Shown here piece by piece: positions 47,244-58,579 of a stretch of DNA of 64,000 nucleotides. Both the position numbers and the translations under genes were made by a program. The DNA comes from Hexactinellida sp. DTS-2022. Its lineage: Eukaryota > Porifera > Hexactinellida. Location of the stretch: contig JAPNXP010000013.1 of NCBI GenBank assembly GCA_028753945.1, forward strand, positions 4,527,501 to 4,591,500. The letters run 5' to 3'. Each line of letters begins with the position of its first letter. The first letter of the stretch is position 1. The notes below the pieces were generated by a model that was not told where the DNA came from, did no database searches, and was given only the letters and a program-made list of their open reading frames with translations.

Positions 47244-49805
47244 ATGGCGCACCAGCCCCACTCCATCGACAGACTGAGCAACCGACACTCCACTGGCACC
47301 TGGCCCGATGACGTAGGCATCCTAGCTCTGGAGATTTACGTCCCAAAGCTGTCAGTCAGTCAGGAGGCGCTGGAAAAGCACGACGAAGTTGACAAGGGAA
47401 AGTACACGATCGGTCTGGGACAGTCCCATATGGGGTTCTGCAATGACCTGGAGGATATAAATAGTCTCGCGTTGACGGTTGTACACAATCTGTTGGAGAA
47501 TTTCGCTGTGTCTGCGAGTGAGGTCGGCTGGCTGGAGGTGGGAACCGAGACTATTATCGATAAGTCTAAGTCTACCAAAAGCGTTCTGATGCAGTTGTTC
47601 ACTGAGGTGGGGAATAGTAACATAGAAGGGTTGGACACTACGAACGCTTGTTTCGGAGCCACGCAGGCTCTCTTCAATGCACTCGCGTGGGTGGAGAGCT
47701 CTGCCTGGGATGGTAAGCTTACAAGACACAACACAACATACACAATGTACAGTAGAACCTCGTTTGTACGGACACCAGGGGAACGGCAAAATATGTTCGC
47801 CTTATCCGGAATCGTAATAATTAACCGGTGTTATTTGTATTGAAGAGGCTTTGAAGGGGATAGAAATAGTGTTCCTACTAACGAGTCTCTACTGTATACT
47901 TATGTGTATGTGTGTGTAGGTAGGTTTGCTGTGGTGGTGGCTGGAGACATCGCAGTGTATGCGGAGGGTAACGCGAGACCCACTGGAGGGGCTGGCTCTG
48001 TCGCTATGCTGATAGGACCAAATGCACCGCTTGTACTGGACAGGGGTAAGTGTATCTAAGTCGTATTATGCGTATATTATATGTATGTGAAATTATGTTC
48101 ATATCGACTGAAGAAATTTAGAATAAAATAAAAATTGAATAAAAAAGTAATATACATTTATGTGAAAATAATGTGCAATAATTGATTTATTGTTACAGTT
48201 AGCATGCAACAGTACTAAAATATTTCACCTTCTAAATAACTCAAATTAGTCCAATGTATAATACGTATTATACGTTATACGCGAGGTAGAATTCACATCA
48301 ACTTTGGTGTCTACATAGGGACTGTATTCAGCTGAATATACTAATGTGATTGTAGGTGTGAGGTTTACACACATGGAACACGTGTACGACTTCTATAAGC
48401 CCAATCTGAGTTCCGAGTACCCAATAGTAGACGGGAAGCTCTCCATTCAGTGTTTCCTGCGCTCTCTGGACAGCTGCTATGCGGGGTTCAGAGATAGGTA
48501 CAAACACAAATACGAAACAGACTTCTCACTCGACACGGGGGACTACTACCTCTTCCACTCTCCCTTCACTAAACTGGTACAGAAGTCGGTCGCTAGACTT
48601 ATGTTTAACGATCTGCTATCAGAGTCTGAGCCGGACACGAGCGAGACTGGGAAGTACGCAGGCTGCCAGGCGTTCAGGTAAACTATACTATAATTGCAGA
48701 GTGTATAATGCCTCCATTCTACATAACAAGTGTGTGTTTATGTAGCTAGGTGCTTCTTTAACTGCTGGCGAAAATATTATACAGTAGAACCACGTTAGTA
48801 CGAACACGGTTACTACGAAATTCCGGTTAATACGGACACTATTTATTAGTTAATACGAATCCCGGATAAGGCGAACGCATTTGGTCCCCTGGTGTTCGTA
48901 CTAACGAGGTTCTACTGTAGTTAATAATAGCAGTTGACTATTTTTATCAAACTCTTTGATATCTTAACAAATGATTACCATGTTTTGTCATCTATAATGT
49001 TCTGTATATTAGTTGAACACATTATTTATTATTTTCTGCTTAGGAACTTGGCTCTTCATGAGACGTACGAGAACAGAGAAGTGATGGAGGGTTTCAAGAA
49101 GCTGAGTAAGCAGACTTTCACTTCGAAGACAGACCCGACTCTGCTGGTGGCCAGAGAGGTGGGGAACATATACACCGGCTCTCTCTACGGGGGCATAGCG
49201 TCTCTGCTAGCAGTGTGAGTATACCGCGTTTGTAGAAATACCAATGTAATTATGATGAAAAAAATGAATTTGGTAAAATGAATTTTTCTATGAATTTTAG
49301 AATTTTTTTTTGAACTGGTAAAATGAATTTTTCGACACCTGAATTCACCTTATGCATCCTGTTTTAACAGAATAAAATGTCCCATATATATATACTGACG
49401 GCCGGTACATAAGTAACACAATGTTTAATTATAATTACATTCTATAACATTCCTTTGTACGTTAGTGTAACCTCTGAGGAGCTGGACACCAAGCACCTGG
49501 TTCTGTTCTCCTACGGATCTGGCCTGGCTGCCTCCATGTACGGAATTCGCTGTCAGCTGAACGCGGGCAGCAGATTCTCTCTGGAGCGACTAGTCAGCAG
49601 ACACAGGGCCCTTCCAGAGAAGCTACAGTCCCGAACTCAGCTTATACCGAAGGACTTTGAGGGAGTTCTTAAGTTGAGAGAGACAACTCACCATCTCGCC
49701 TCCTACTCGCCCGTATCGGAGCTATCCTCCCTCTACCCGGGCACGTACTACCTGGAGAGCTGCGATGAGAAACACAGAAGGTTCTACAAGAGAGTTCCTA
49801 ACTAG
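47244..49805 (+). CDS. HMGCS1: Hydroxymethylglutaryl-CoA synthase, cytosolic type (five exons)
   Basis: Exons 47244-47712, 47920-48045, 48356-48677, 49044-49214 and 49466-49805 join without a break into 475 residues. Every junction has GT/AG sites, and the phases agree. The enzyme condenses acetyl-CoA with acetoacetyl-CoA to HMG-CoA in the mevalonate pathway. The catalytic triad is visible: Glu102 ([12 protein letters not shown]), Cys136 (TTNACFGAT) and His266 ([12 protein letters not shown]). Also typical are [37 protein letters not shown] and the near-terminal [10 protein letters not shown]. No mitochondrial presequence is seen, which suggests the cytosolic form. Introns 1 and 3 contain MITE-like elements. 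Confidence 0.95.
47750..47894. repeat. MITE-like element in HMG-CoA synthase intron 1, CAGTAGAACCTCGTT family
   Basis: 145 bp from CAGTAGAACCTCG to CTCTACTG, with TA directly on each side. It fills most of the 207-bp intron. Ends and TA target match pogo/Tigger-type elements. Confidence 0.8.
48782..48917. repeat. MITE-like element in HMG-CoA synthase intron 3, same family, opposite orientation
   Basis: 136 bp from CAGTAGAACCACG to CGAGGTTCTACTG, TA on each side. Its reverse complement aligns with the intron 1 copy (GTTCGCCTTATCCGG shared). It sits in the 366-bp intron 48678-49043. Confidence 0.85.
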
Positions 49806-50064
49806 AGCCCACATTTATTCATTTGAAAGTATCTGAATATTTTGTTTGAGCATTTTAATTTAATCCTGTTCTTGCTGTTATATGAGGGCTTATTATTAGT
49901 GGTGAATATGATTGTTATGATATAGTGTAAGCTATTATTTAATAACTTATTGAATAATTACGAAACACAACCGCATTTCTAATTAATAATTAAACCAAGC
50001 ATGACTGTTCAATTCAACATTTCACAAGTCATTAGTATTGCGAAATAATAGAGTCTGTTACAAA

Positions 50065-51723
50065 TCAGAAAATAGTTCTCAGATCACAGCTGAAATCGGG
50101 GTGGGAGTGAGGTATGGCTCTTGTCTTGTAATTCATTTGTACAGGCGACAGTCTATGTGTGCTATTCTCCATATCCACTCCTACAAGAGGAATGCGTTCT
50201 TGTTTCGATTGAATTTTAAACTGAATCTTCTCTCCCTCGTTAAATACATAGTGTATGTTATTATTTGTTGTTTGGAGCGAATGTTTGGGGCTCGGAGACG
50301 ACTCTTCAGGTGTTGGGAGATTAGTTAGGAACATTAGTTTTTCCAAATCCTTCTCGTCCATCTTCCCCACGCCCGTGTACACATGTGTGTGCTTTTTCTT
50401 CCCAACTAGCTTCACATATGGTCCTATGTACTGATACGAAAGGCATTGCATTAGGAATAATTCTCCAAACTTTTCCACAGAAACTAAGTAGAACTCTGGA
50501 ATGCTACATGTTTCCACTGCGTTACTCAGACAGAGCGCCGCTGTCTCTGAAAGCGCGTGTATAATCAGGAGAGAAAGGTAGTGCGAGAACTGACTCGGTT
50601 TCCCAGCTAGACTCTGTGTTGCGTTATCAAATATAACGTCTAGCTTTGGTATAACGCAATCTTCTACTATCTCCCCTCCGATAGTCAAAGCTACTAGCAG
50701 AGCTCCGTAGAGGTTGACTGGATGGGTTTTGCTATTCTTTATAAGTCGAGTCGTTTCTCTCTCCAGCTGTCCTTCCAGCCCGTTGTAGGGCGTGGCGCGC
50801 TCTCTGAGCAGTCGCAACAAACAGCTGAGCGCATTCCTTTGCAGCAGTTCCCGTGTCGGTCTGAAGTGCGAAGGTTTTTCTATAAATAGCACCGATCTCA
50901 AGCTGGCAGTCAGCATAATTAGGTGTGCCTCAATGAATAGCTTCTTGTTAGAAGAAATACACTTTACCGCTTCTAATGCGAACAATCTGTGTTTGCCAGC
51001 GGCCTCATGCCTAATGACGTCACACAACGCATGTACGATTTCTACCAGTGCATTGCTAATCCACGCAGCGGTTGCTAGCTGAGAGAGAGCGTACTCTCTT
51101 GTCTCGCTGTCCTCCGTGAAAATGCTGGAAATAAACAAATGCAAGTCTCTGTTCTTTCCACTCTTTCCTTGCAGGACTACCGAGACCTGTGTTCCTCTAT
51201 TCTTCTTGCTGTCCAACACATTGTTCTCTAGGACCAACCAGCCACAGCCCACACTCCCTTCTTTGGTGGTGTTGAACTTGTCTTCCTTTGCTAGCACCTC
51301 TTCGAGGTCAATGTTATGGTCCTCGGTTGACTCCAGAAATGAGACACTGAAGGGAATAGTGTCTACCTCTGCGTTACTATGGGTACTGGCCCTGGCTATG
51401 TCTTCCACTAAGAGTTTAGTGCGGTTTGAGTGCAGCATAAATTGCTTAGATAGTTCGATCAGTTCTCTCAGACGGTGTTCGGCATCTTCTGCCAGTTGCA
51501 TTGCTGTGTCTGAGTCGAGGGGTTTCATCCCCGCTCGCTGACAGCAGTTCGCTACCACATCCGTAGCAGTTAGAGACTTGAGACTAGTAGAAACCTGCTT
51601 TTCAGACTTCTTTCTACTACTATAAGTTTGAAAGTGAGATGTTTTGGTTGGTTTTGGAGCATTTTTAGCTTTCGCTCTACTTTCGTTCTTTTTATTAGAT
51701 TCTTGTGCAGTATTTGCCTCCAT
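50065..51723 (-). CDS. TAF6L: TAF6/TAF6L-like histone-fold protein (TFIID or SAGA subunit)
   Basis: A 552-residue minus-strand protein. A Lys-rich leader of 50 residues precedes a histone fold (about 52-115: VANCCQRAGMKPLDSDTAMQ ... LLVEDIARA), the TAF6 type. The middle holds helical repeats as in the TAF6 HEAT domain, with HPVNLYGALLVALTIGGEIV in the place of the conserved GxxxGLxxLG segment. TAF6 pairs with TAF9 in TFIID, TAF6L in SAGA. The match is distant, and the usual linker between the two domains reads differently, so I prefer the more divergent TAF6L but cannot exclude TAF6. It converges with HMG-CoA synthase, 260 bp apart. Confidence 0.65.
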   Translation of the reverse strand: MEANTAQESNKKNESRAKAKNAPKPTKTSHFQTYSSRKKSEKQVSTSLKSLTATDVVANCCQRAGMKPLDSDTAMQLAEDAEHRLRELIELSKQFMLHSNRTKLLVEDIARASTHSNAEVDTIPFSVSFLESTEDHNIDLEEVLAKEDKFNTTKEGSVGCGWLVLENNVLDSKKNRGTQVSVVLQGKSGKNRDLHLFISSIFTEDSETREYALSQLATAAWISNALVEIVHALCDVIRHEAAGKHRLFALEAVKCISSNKKLFIEAHLIMLTASLRSVLFIEKPSHFRPTRELLQRNALSCLLRLLRERATPYNGLEGQLERETTRLIKNSKTHPVNLYGALLVALTIGGEIVEDCVIPKLDVIFDNATQSLAGKPSQFSHYLSLLIIHALSETAALCLSNAVETCSIPEFYLVSVEKFGELFLMQCLSYQYIGPYVKLVGKKKHTHVYTGVGKMDEKDLEKLMFLTNLPTPEESSPSPKHSLQTTNNNIHYVFNEGEKIQFKIQSKQERIPLVGVDMENSTHRLSPVQMNYKTRAIPHSHPDFSCDLRTIF

Positions 51724-53129
51724 TGGTCTCTGTAAGGTCTATTTCGGGTCTATGGACACTCAAATTATGGCATCTATGGCGAGGTCATTTGCATACTTAC
51801 TCTGTTGCCTCGTAGGTTTCTAATAATTTAGGTTTGATATAAATAAAAATGCCATTCTAAGTTATCTATCTTATCCTTTGTACTAATTTTGTTATAGGTT
51901 GCATTTGTTTAGTTATAATATTTTGTCAATTGTTTGTTTGTTTGTTGTTGTTTGTATTGCTTACGACTTGCGACAGTTAATTATTGTTTATTTATCATGA
52001 GTTGTATAATTTGTACGTTTATCAAATGATAATTAATTTGATTTATGTTCAACATTTATAAATAATCTGGTACATTTCCTAGAATTATATGCTAATTTAG
52101 TTTTACACTGGGTGTTCGCATAATAGCAATGGCTCTAATTGCAAGATTCGTCTTATTAGCAATTACTTTCAGTCCCCAAGCGATTAATAAGGCGAACACC
52201 ACTGTAGTTACACTCCTTATTACTAGGTTATTGTAATTTCAGCCTCTCTGTCCTTCAAACAGTTATTCAAAGTTACAACATAGAAATATCATTTTATGTG
52301 ATGTATGTATATTCTCATTTTATCCCGGAGTACAATTCAAAATTTAACTTTAAAATTTAAAATAAGGTGGAGTCTAATTACTGATTTCTCCCTATGTCTT
52401 GACGATTTCCCTATTTTCAATAGATGTTACAATCTTAAATATTTCACAAATTCTCCTAATTGATTATTATGATGATGCAAATAAGTACTCAATATAAATC
52501 ACTTAATTAGGTTAGTTCTAAGCTATCGTTCGTTACCTGGAAGATGAAGAGATGCTCTTGTAATCTCTATTTTTGGGCCTTTAATCTCCTCTGCTAGGAA
52601 ATTAGTTTAACAGTGATTTAATAAGTTAGGAAAATTGTTATACTCCATAAAAGACTTATCAGTAATACGTTAGTAAAATAATTAAATCTGTAATTGCAAT
52701 TTGGCCTCCTTATTTCAAGTTATTTGTACTTATTATAACATCTGCACAAAATTTGAATTATTGTAGTTTCTAATTAGCGTATCATGCATTTTTCTATTAG
52801 CTAAATTAGTTACTAACTAATAACCTCATTGAAAGTTCAAACTGATAGTGTTCTTCCTTCGTAGATAAACTTGCAAACTTGAACTTTCTTCTAAGAAATT
52901 GGTTCAGCATTTACGCAAATAATCAGGAATAATTAATTTGTTGTCGATTGAAAGTTTTCATCACCAGATCTATTGTTATATAAACTGTCACATTTACAGC
53001 GTTTAATTAATTAATTAGATTTATATATTATAGATTTCTGATATTCATATTCATACAAAGCTAGGTTTCTCGGGACCCCGCAGGCTTCCCATTCAAACAC
53101 ACGCATATAACTATTCTACATTCAGTGCT
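51724..53129. promoter_or_regulatory. 1.4-kb region between divergent TAF6L-like and SLC6 genes
   Basis: AT-rich, no coding frame. Contains one MITE-like element (52106-52204) and a TTTG microsatellite near 51935. Must hold both promoters; no specific sites recognised. Confidence 0.4.
52106..52204. repeat. MITE-like element, GGTGTTCGC type, copy 1
   Basis: 99 bp from CACTGGGTGTTCGC to GCGAACACCACTG, TA on both sides. Pairs with the copy at 55378-55481. Confidence 0.75.
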
Positions 53130-55031
53130 ATGAGTTTCATAGATAGTATCTCTTCTCCTACAAAGCTCAATAGCAACAGCATCACAAAACCTCTCAGAAA
53201 ACCTACAGACTCCCTACTATCTCGTTCCCGCACGCTCTCTAACATGATTAAGGAGAGACCTAAGAACCAGCGCTGGGGCAATAGAGTAGAGTTTGTCCTC
53301 TCTCTTATAGGCTACGCAGTGGGCGTTGGGAACGTTTGGCGGTTCTCCTACTACTGCCAGAAGAACGGGGGCGGGGCCTTTCTCTTCCCGTACCTCATAA
53401 TGCTGTTCGTATTGGGAATCCCGCTATACTTCATGGAGCTACAGATGGGCAAGGTGGTGCAGATCGGACCGCTGCAGGCCATGCATAGACTGGTGCCTGC
53501 TCTGGGGGGCGTGGGTCTAAGCATAATAATAACTCTCCTCTACATTATATACTATTACAACATGCTGATAGCCTACTCCTTCTTCTATGTGTTCTCTTCG
53601 TTCCAGAGCCCGCCCGCTTGGGACAAATCCTACTGCGGAGTTAATCTAACCGCACCGACCACTAACTTCTCGCTATCACAGATCACATGTAAGAACTTCT
53701 CATCTAACTTCTTCTACTACACGAGTGTTACCTTGGCTAGCGACGACCTCGGCTCTATGGGTCAGTTCAACTGGAAGCTATTCCTGTGCATCCTGGGCTC
53801 GTGGGTGCTGCTGTACCTCTGTACGTTCCGCGGCATCAAATCGTCCGGTAAGGTCGTATACTTCACAGTGCTGTTCCCGTACACGGTGCTGCTGATCCTA
53901 TTCTTCCGCGCGGTCACGCTCCCAGGCGCGGGGGCGGGTCTGGTGCATCTGTTCGTTCCCGACCTAGACAAGCTGTACAACCCGCAGGTCTGGCTGGAGG
54001 CAGGCACGCAGATATTCTACAGTCTCGGCCTGGGGCTGGGCTGTAATATTATCCTGGCTTCCCACTTAGATCCCAATACAAACGTCATCGGAGATGGCAT
54101 ATTCGTCGCGCTGGTTAATTCCGGCACTTCTATATTCTCGAGTATAATCGTGTTTAGCATTCTCGGCTATCAGGCTGAGCTCCTGGGCACTTCTGTTGCG
54201 GACATAGTGGCAGGGCCCGGCATCATATTCATAGCGTTCGCCTCGGCTCTCCTCGAGATGCCCCTCAGCCCTCTCTGGAGCGTCCTGTTCTTCCTGATGC
54301 TGATCTCTCTCGGACTCGACTCTCAGTTCTCTGCAATAGAGTCTATTGTGCAGGCTGCCTACGTCATCCCCAAAGCTAACAAGATACCCACACCCATAAT
54401 GACGCTCCTTATCTGTCTCGCGTTTCTACTGCTCAGTCTCTTCTTCGCGTTCGGAAACGGGGGGTACATATTCCAGCTGCTGGACCAGTTCTCAGGATCC
54501 TTCTCGATATTCCTCGTGGTCTTCTTCGAGGTGGTGGGAGTGGCCTGGGCGTACGGTGTGCGTAAGCTGCTCACACACAAATGCGCGGAGGGAAATAATC
54601 CCACCCGACTAACCAGGTTCCTGGAGAGACCCTCTGTTAGCAAATGGTGGATTCTGTTCTGGCAGATTATGTGGATATTCGTAGCTCCTGGTATTATGAT
54701 TGTTATATTCACAGGAAGCTTGGTTGTTGATTTTATAGTTCCACTCCGCTACACGGTCTACAGACTGTATAAAGATATTACCATCTCATATCCCCCTTGG
54801 GGGTTTGTGTTGGCTGGTCTAATCGTAACCAGTACTATTATACCGATTCCTATCGTGTTCTTATTTAAATTTAAGCTCAAATGGCTGAAAGACCTCAAGA
54901 ATATTATTCTCTGCAGAAGAAGGTCCGCACCAATTCAGAATGGGAAGTTTGAAGAGGATGAGGTTGATGTTAGTGACTCAATTAAATTAGTCGAAAGTGA
55001 GAAATGTACTTATGGCGATGAGGTATTGTGA
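53130..55031 (+). CDS. SLC6-family sodium-dependent neurotransmitter/amino-acid transporter
   Basis: A 633-residue protein with 12 hydrophobic helices (LeuT fold) and cytosolic ends. Helix 1 contains GYAVGVGNVWRFSYYCQKNG followed by GGAFLFPY, the family signature. A Gly rather than Asp in YAVGVGN is typical of transporters for amino acids, GABA or glycine rather than monoamines. The second outer loop is short with two Cys (SYCGVN, ITCKNF) and Asn glycosylation sites (NLT, NFS). Helix 8 (GLDSQFSAIES) holds sodium-site residues. It would couple sodium (and chloride) entry to uptake at the plasma membrane. Helix 1 has S for the usual P in WRFPY. Substrate not predictable. Confidence 0.92.
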   Translation: MSFIDSISSPTKLNSNSITKPLRKPTDSLLSRSRTLSNMIKERPKNQRWGNRVEFVLSLIGYAVGVGNVWRFSYYCQKNGGGAFLFPYLIMLFVLGIPLYFMELQMGKVVQIGPLQAMHRLVPALGGVGLSIIITLLYIIYYYNMLIAYSFFYVFSSFQSPPAWDKSYCGVNLTAPTTNFSLSQITCKNFSSNFFYYTSVTLASDDLGSMGQFNWKLFLCILGSWVLLYLCTFRGIKSSGKVVYFTVLFPYTVLLILFFRAVTLPGAGAGLVHLFVPDLDKLYNPQVWLEAGTQIFYSLGLGLGCNIILASHLDPNTNVIGDGIFVALVNSGTSIFSSIIVFSILGYQAELLGTSVADIVAGPGIIFIAFASALLEMPLSPLWSVLFFLMLISLGLDSQFSAIESIVQAAYVIPKANKIPTPIMTLLICLAFLLLSLFFAFGNGGYIFQLLDQFSGSFSIFLVVFFEVVGVAWAYGVRKLLTHKCAEGNNPTRLTRFLERPSVSKWWILFWQIMWIFVAPGIMIVIFTGSLVVDFIVPLRYTVYRLYKDITISYPPWGFVLAGLIVTSTIIPIPIVFLFKFKLKWLKDLKNIILCRRRSAPIQNGKFEEDEVDVSDSIKLVESEKCTYGDEVL

Positions 55032-55806
55032 TGACTGTTTAAGTTGGTATATCTATAATACCCTTAAACTATAACGCAACTTTTAACTTTGTATATAAGT
55101 GTGGTACGTAATTACTGGTTTGTTTGCTTGTTTGTTTGTTTGTTTGTTTGCTAGTTATTTATTTGATTCTAATTTCTCTATAGAGCATTATTAACCTGTG
55201 ATAATGAATGTTGTTTTAATTCCTTTTAATACATAATTTTAATTGGTATTAATTTACGAATTGCTGTTTAAATTGTTTTGAAAATCTTCATTCATACATT
55301 ATTCATTATGTCAATATTGTATTATTTTCGTTAATAATCCCTGTTTTATTTTAAGTTATTTATTTATTAATACAGTACAGTGGTGTTCGCCTAATATCAA
55401 TTACAATACATATTATATTGCTCTATTAGAAGTTATTTTTGCCCAGCGAGCATTTAACTTGCTATTACGCGAACGCCACTGTACTAAAAGTTAACTAAAT
55501 TTTGTGGTTTAAGCCAGATTTCCATGTTTCCATTCTATCACAAGGTTTTATGGATTATTTACTAAGAACTATTAGTCCTGTCCCCCCCAAAAAAGACGTT
55601 TACAATACACAATTTATTACTACTTATAACGCGACATTACGAAAATACACAAATATATAAATGCGATAAACTATGCACAAGTGAATGCGGCTGCGCAGTA
55701 ATATAAATTAAGCACTAGGTTGGTAGTCAAGGCCAGCAGCATTGCGGGATACAGCGCCTGCAACAAGCTTAGTCTTGTTTGTATGGAGAGTGAGGCTATG
55801 ACGTAG
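55032..55806. other. Spacer between convergent SLC6 and bZIP genes
   Basis: About 775 bp. Holds a TTTG microsatellite near 55120-55150 and one MITE-like element. No gene. Confidence 0.5.
55378..55481. repeat. MITE-like element, GGTGTTCGC type, copy 2
   Basis: 104 bp from CAGTGGTGTTCGC to GCGAACGCCACTG, TA on both sides. Same ends as the copy at 52106-52204, on the other side of the SLC6 gene. Confidence 0.8.
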
Positions 55807-56999
55807 CTATTCGGGGGGCAGAACCCCAACCGTCTGTTGGAGCTGAGCGATCTCGGAAACCAAGTTGTGTTTCTGTCCGAGCAGACTACGCTTCTGCTCA
55901 TTCAAAGTCGAGAATTCGTCTTCCAAACTCTGTTCTTCGTTCTTTTTTCGTTTCCTACATTCCTCGGCTGCTTTCTTGTTCATGGCTTTGCGTCTGAGCT
56001 CGCGGATGTACGCCCTCTCTTGGTCTGAGTAGGTGACGTCATCAATTATGTTATTCAGGTCGATTGCAGATATATCCAGCACCTTGTTTATGTCCACCAT
56101 CTCTAGGAATGTTTTGTTGGTGAGAGCAGAGTCTGGGATGGTGCTGTATTCTCTGTGGAGGAGAGAGACAGCTTTCGTGCATTTCAGCTTGTACTCTTCT
56201 CGAGTTATGTTGCGAGTGTCTTGCTGCGAATTCAACGTTGCGTCTTCGGTATCAACTAGAGAGGTAGTTATTATAAATTGTATAAACATTTTTATTCGTT
56301 GTATAAATATAGATTTGGCTTACGTTCTAGTTTGATTCGCTTCTCGGTTTGCGGAGTAATTAGGTTGTGTCTCTTTACACCTGTGTACAGACAGTATTAT
56401 AAACGCATTAGAGAATAAACCTATTAATATAACTGGGAACTTATAATTACCCTTTGATTCCGGTATTTTGAAACTGGTAGTAAAGTTGGGATATTTCCTC
56501 TTGGAGGGATATTGGATTTTGCGTTTGTTGATCGGTGCCTTCTGCGCTTGAGCTGCGGCCGCCACGTGCATTGGGCTGGCGAGGAATACTGTATTGAGTT
56601 GCCCACCAGCCGCCTTCTGTTGTCGGATGAGATTGTTGAGGATTAGGCACTGCCAGTATTGCTGCAGTTGTGCCTGGTACAGCATCAGCGCTGCCTGTCT
56701 GCTCGTGAGATCAGCTGACGGCTGGGCGGGAACTGCGTTCTCACTTTCATCTAATTCTGAGACATCTGTGTTCGTTGAGGGCGAAGTAGGCTCCGACTTT
56801 AATAGATTTTCGATTGAGAATGGGTTTAAGGGTTTGGGTGGTGGAGATGTGCACTCAGACTTTATGCTGCTGACGTCTGTGGTGCTCGAGAGCTCTTCTT
56901 GTTCAGGTTCGAAATAGTTGCATACCTATATTTAGAATGTAATTAACATTATTCCTATGATTCCAGTTATGAATTTGTTTCTCTTACCTGTGTAGCCAT
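55807..56999 (-). CDS. CNC-type bZIP transcription factor, NFE2/NRF/BACH-like (three exons)
   Basis: Minus strand. Exons 56999-56988 (four codons, MATQ), 56925-56451 and 56255-55807 give 311 residues with matching phases and GT/AG borders. Exon 2 is Ser/Pro- and Gln-rich, a likely activation region. The C-terminus is a bZIP domain: YSDQERAYIRELRRK, which resembles the CNC cap before the basic region, then NKKAAEECR (N255, R263), and a heptad zipper from L273 on. CNC factors control oxidative-stress and detoxification genes, often with small MAF partners. The cap match is partial, so a different bZIP subgroup is possible. No Neh2-like KEAP1-binding motif seen. Confidence 0.8.
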
Positions 57000-58579
57000 T
57001 TTGTGATAAGCGATATTTGATTTGTTGGATCAGTAGTCCATTAAATACTATTCGTTATGCTTATCACCAGAGGATAGTTAAATTATATTACTCCATCAAT
57101 GATCCATTTACACGATATCTACGGCACAGGGCTATTAGTTTCAACATGATATGCAGCTGCTGGATTCATTAACATAATGTTTTGCTCATTCTATAGTTGC
57201 AAATTTCATTTTGATGTTATTGTTATTGAATCTGCTGTCAACTACGCAGACATCGTGAGGGTAGTCTCATTAAGTGATCATTAAATGCAAATTATAATTG
57301 CAGATCGATAATTAATTTCAATTGTATTGAATTCCGCCACTGACTTGAATACTTGATTATTGCATTAATTGGAGGAACACTTCTAATACAGTCCGGGACC
57401 AGGTTGCTTTGACCCGATTAAGCGGAGAAATCTTTAACCGAAAAAACTTTAAGCAAAAATGTAATTCTGTCCTATAAAGCCTGTGAAATTTTGACCCGAT
57501 TAAGCGGATAATTCTATTAACCGGGCTCTATTAAGCGGAGTCGACTGTAGTTTATTTAGTTTTTAAATTCAGACACTATTTATCTAATTATAATAAGTGA
57601 GCTACCTTGGTGAATATTTATGTTACTGTAATTGCATTACACTTTTGGAATATGGGCTACGGAATATACGGTACACAATTAAATGATTTAAACTACGTAC
57701 TACGTACTCTGTACCAGAACTTCTTGGAAAATTTCTAAAATCGGTGTAGGAACACAATTTAATAAATTAACATATACTGTACGTATGTTCGTGAAAAGTG
57801 CAACTATTTTCAGTTATCCATGTCTGTGTTTGCACTTTTACTTTTTGCCTTGTTCAATAAATATTTAATTAATTTAAAATTCTGCTCGCTTGAAGATGAC
57901 TTTAGAAATGTTCTCATTATTACTGTTTCGTTAATTCTCCTAATTTTGATTACTATCGCACATCTGTTTGTAATACAACCTCTGATGAATAATAATAGTT
58001 ACATTATGCTGTCTCTGCAAATTTGCAACTGTATTAAGAAAAGCACTATAGTTCAACAGTTCAGATTAAGCTAATGGACCACCTGTTTCAATATTTGATC
58101 CCTTAATTAATACAGGACGTAAAGGACGTTTCAAATAACTTACCTTATGTTATTCAGGAATCAGGATTAATTAATGGGTCTTACTGACAGATCCAGTTAT
58201 TCGTTACCATATGGCAATAATCATTTGAATAAATGCGGAGTTCGAAATTTCTTTTAATACAACTCTTTCGACTTAGATCATCATATTTCTTGAAATCTGT
58301 TTTTCCTACAGTGTTCACATGCTTATGGAACATTCTACACTCCAAATTGAGTTAATTAACTGATTAACTCCTAAATTTAATGCAGTCGAAATTGTCCTAT
58401 TACACGCTCCGTAGAAATAGAATAGAATTGTATTGAAATTGTTTGTGATACAGTTCACTCAATTGGATCACTTTGGTCCGAGGGTAATTTAACTAGAATA
58501 GCAACAGATTTGATTCTATTTTTCGATTCTGTGTATTCGTATTCAATGAATTTACTATTCATTTGTAGAACACACTACA
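57000..58579. other. 1.6-kb intergenic region upstream of the bZIP gene
   Basis: AT-rich. Contains the element at 57389-57547. An 84-codon hydrophobic frame at 57820-58074 has the composition of non-coding DNA here. Nothing else. Confidence 0.5.
57389..57547. repeat. MITE-like element, TTAAGCGGA type
   Basis: 159 bp from CAGTCCGGGACC to AAGCGGAGTCGACTG, TA on both sides. GACCCGATTAAGCGGA occurs twice inside. A fragment with CCTATTAAGCGGAATT lies at about 60250. Confidence 0.65.

Noticed and set aside
57820..58074. 84-codon hydrophobic frame with an ATG
   Set aside because: AT-rich codons identical in style to non-coding spacers; hydrophobicity follows from T-rich sequence; no family likeness.
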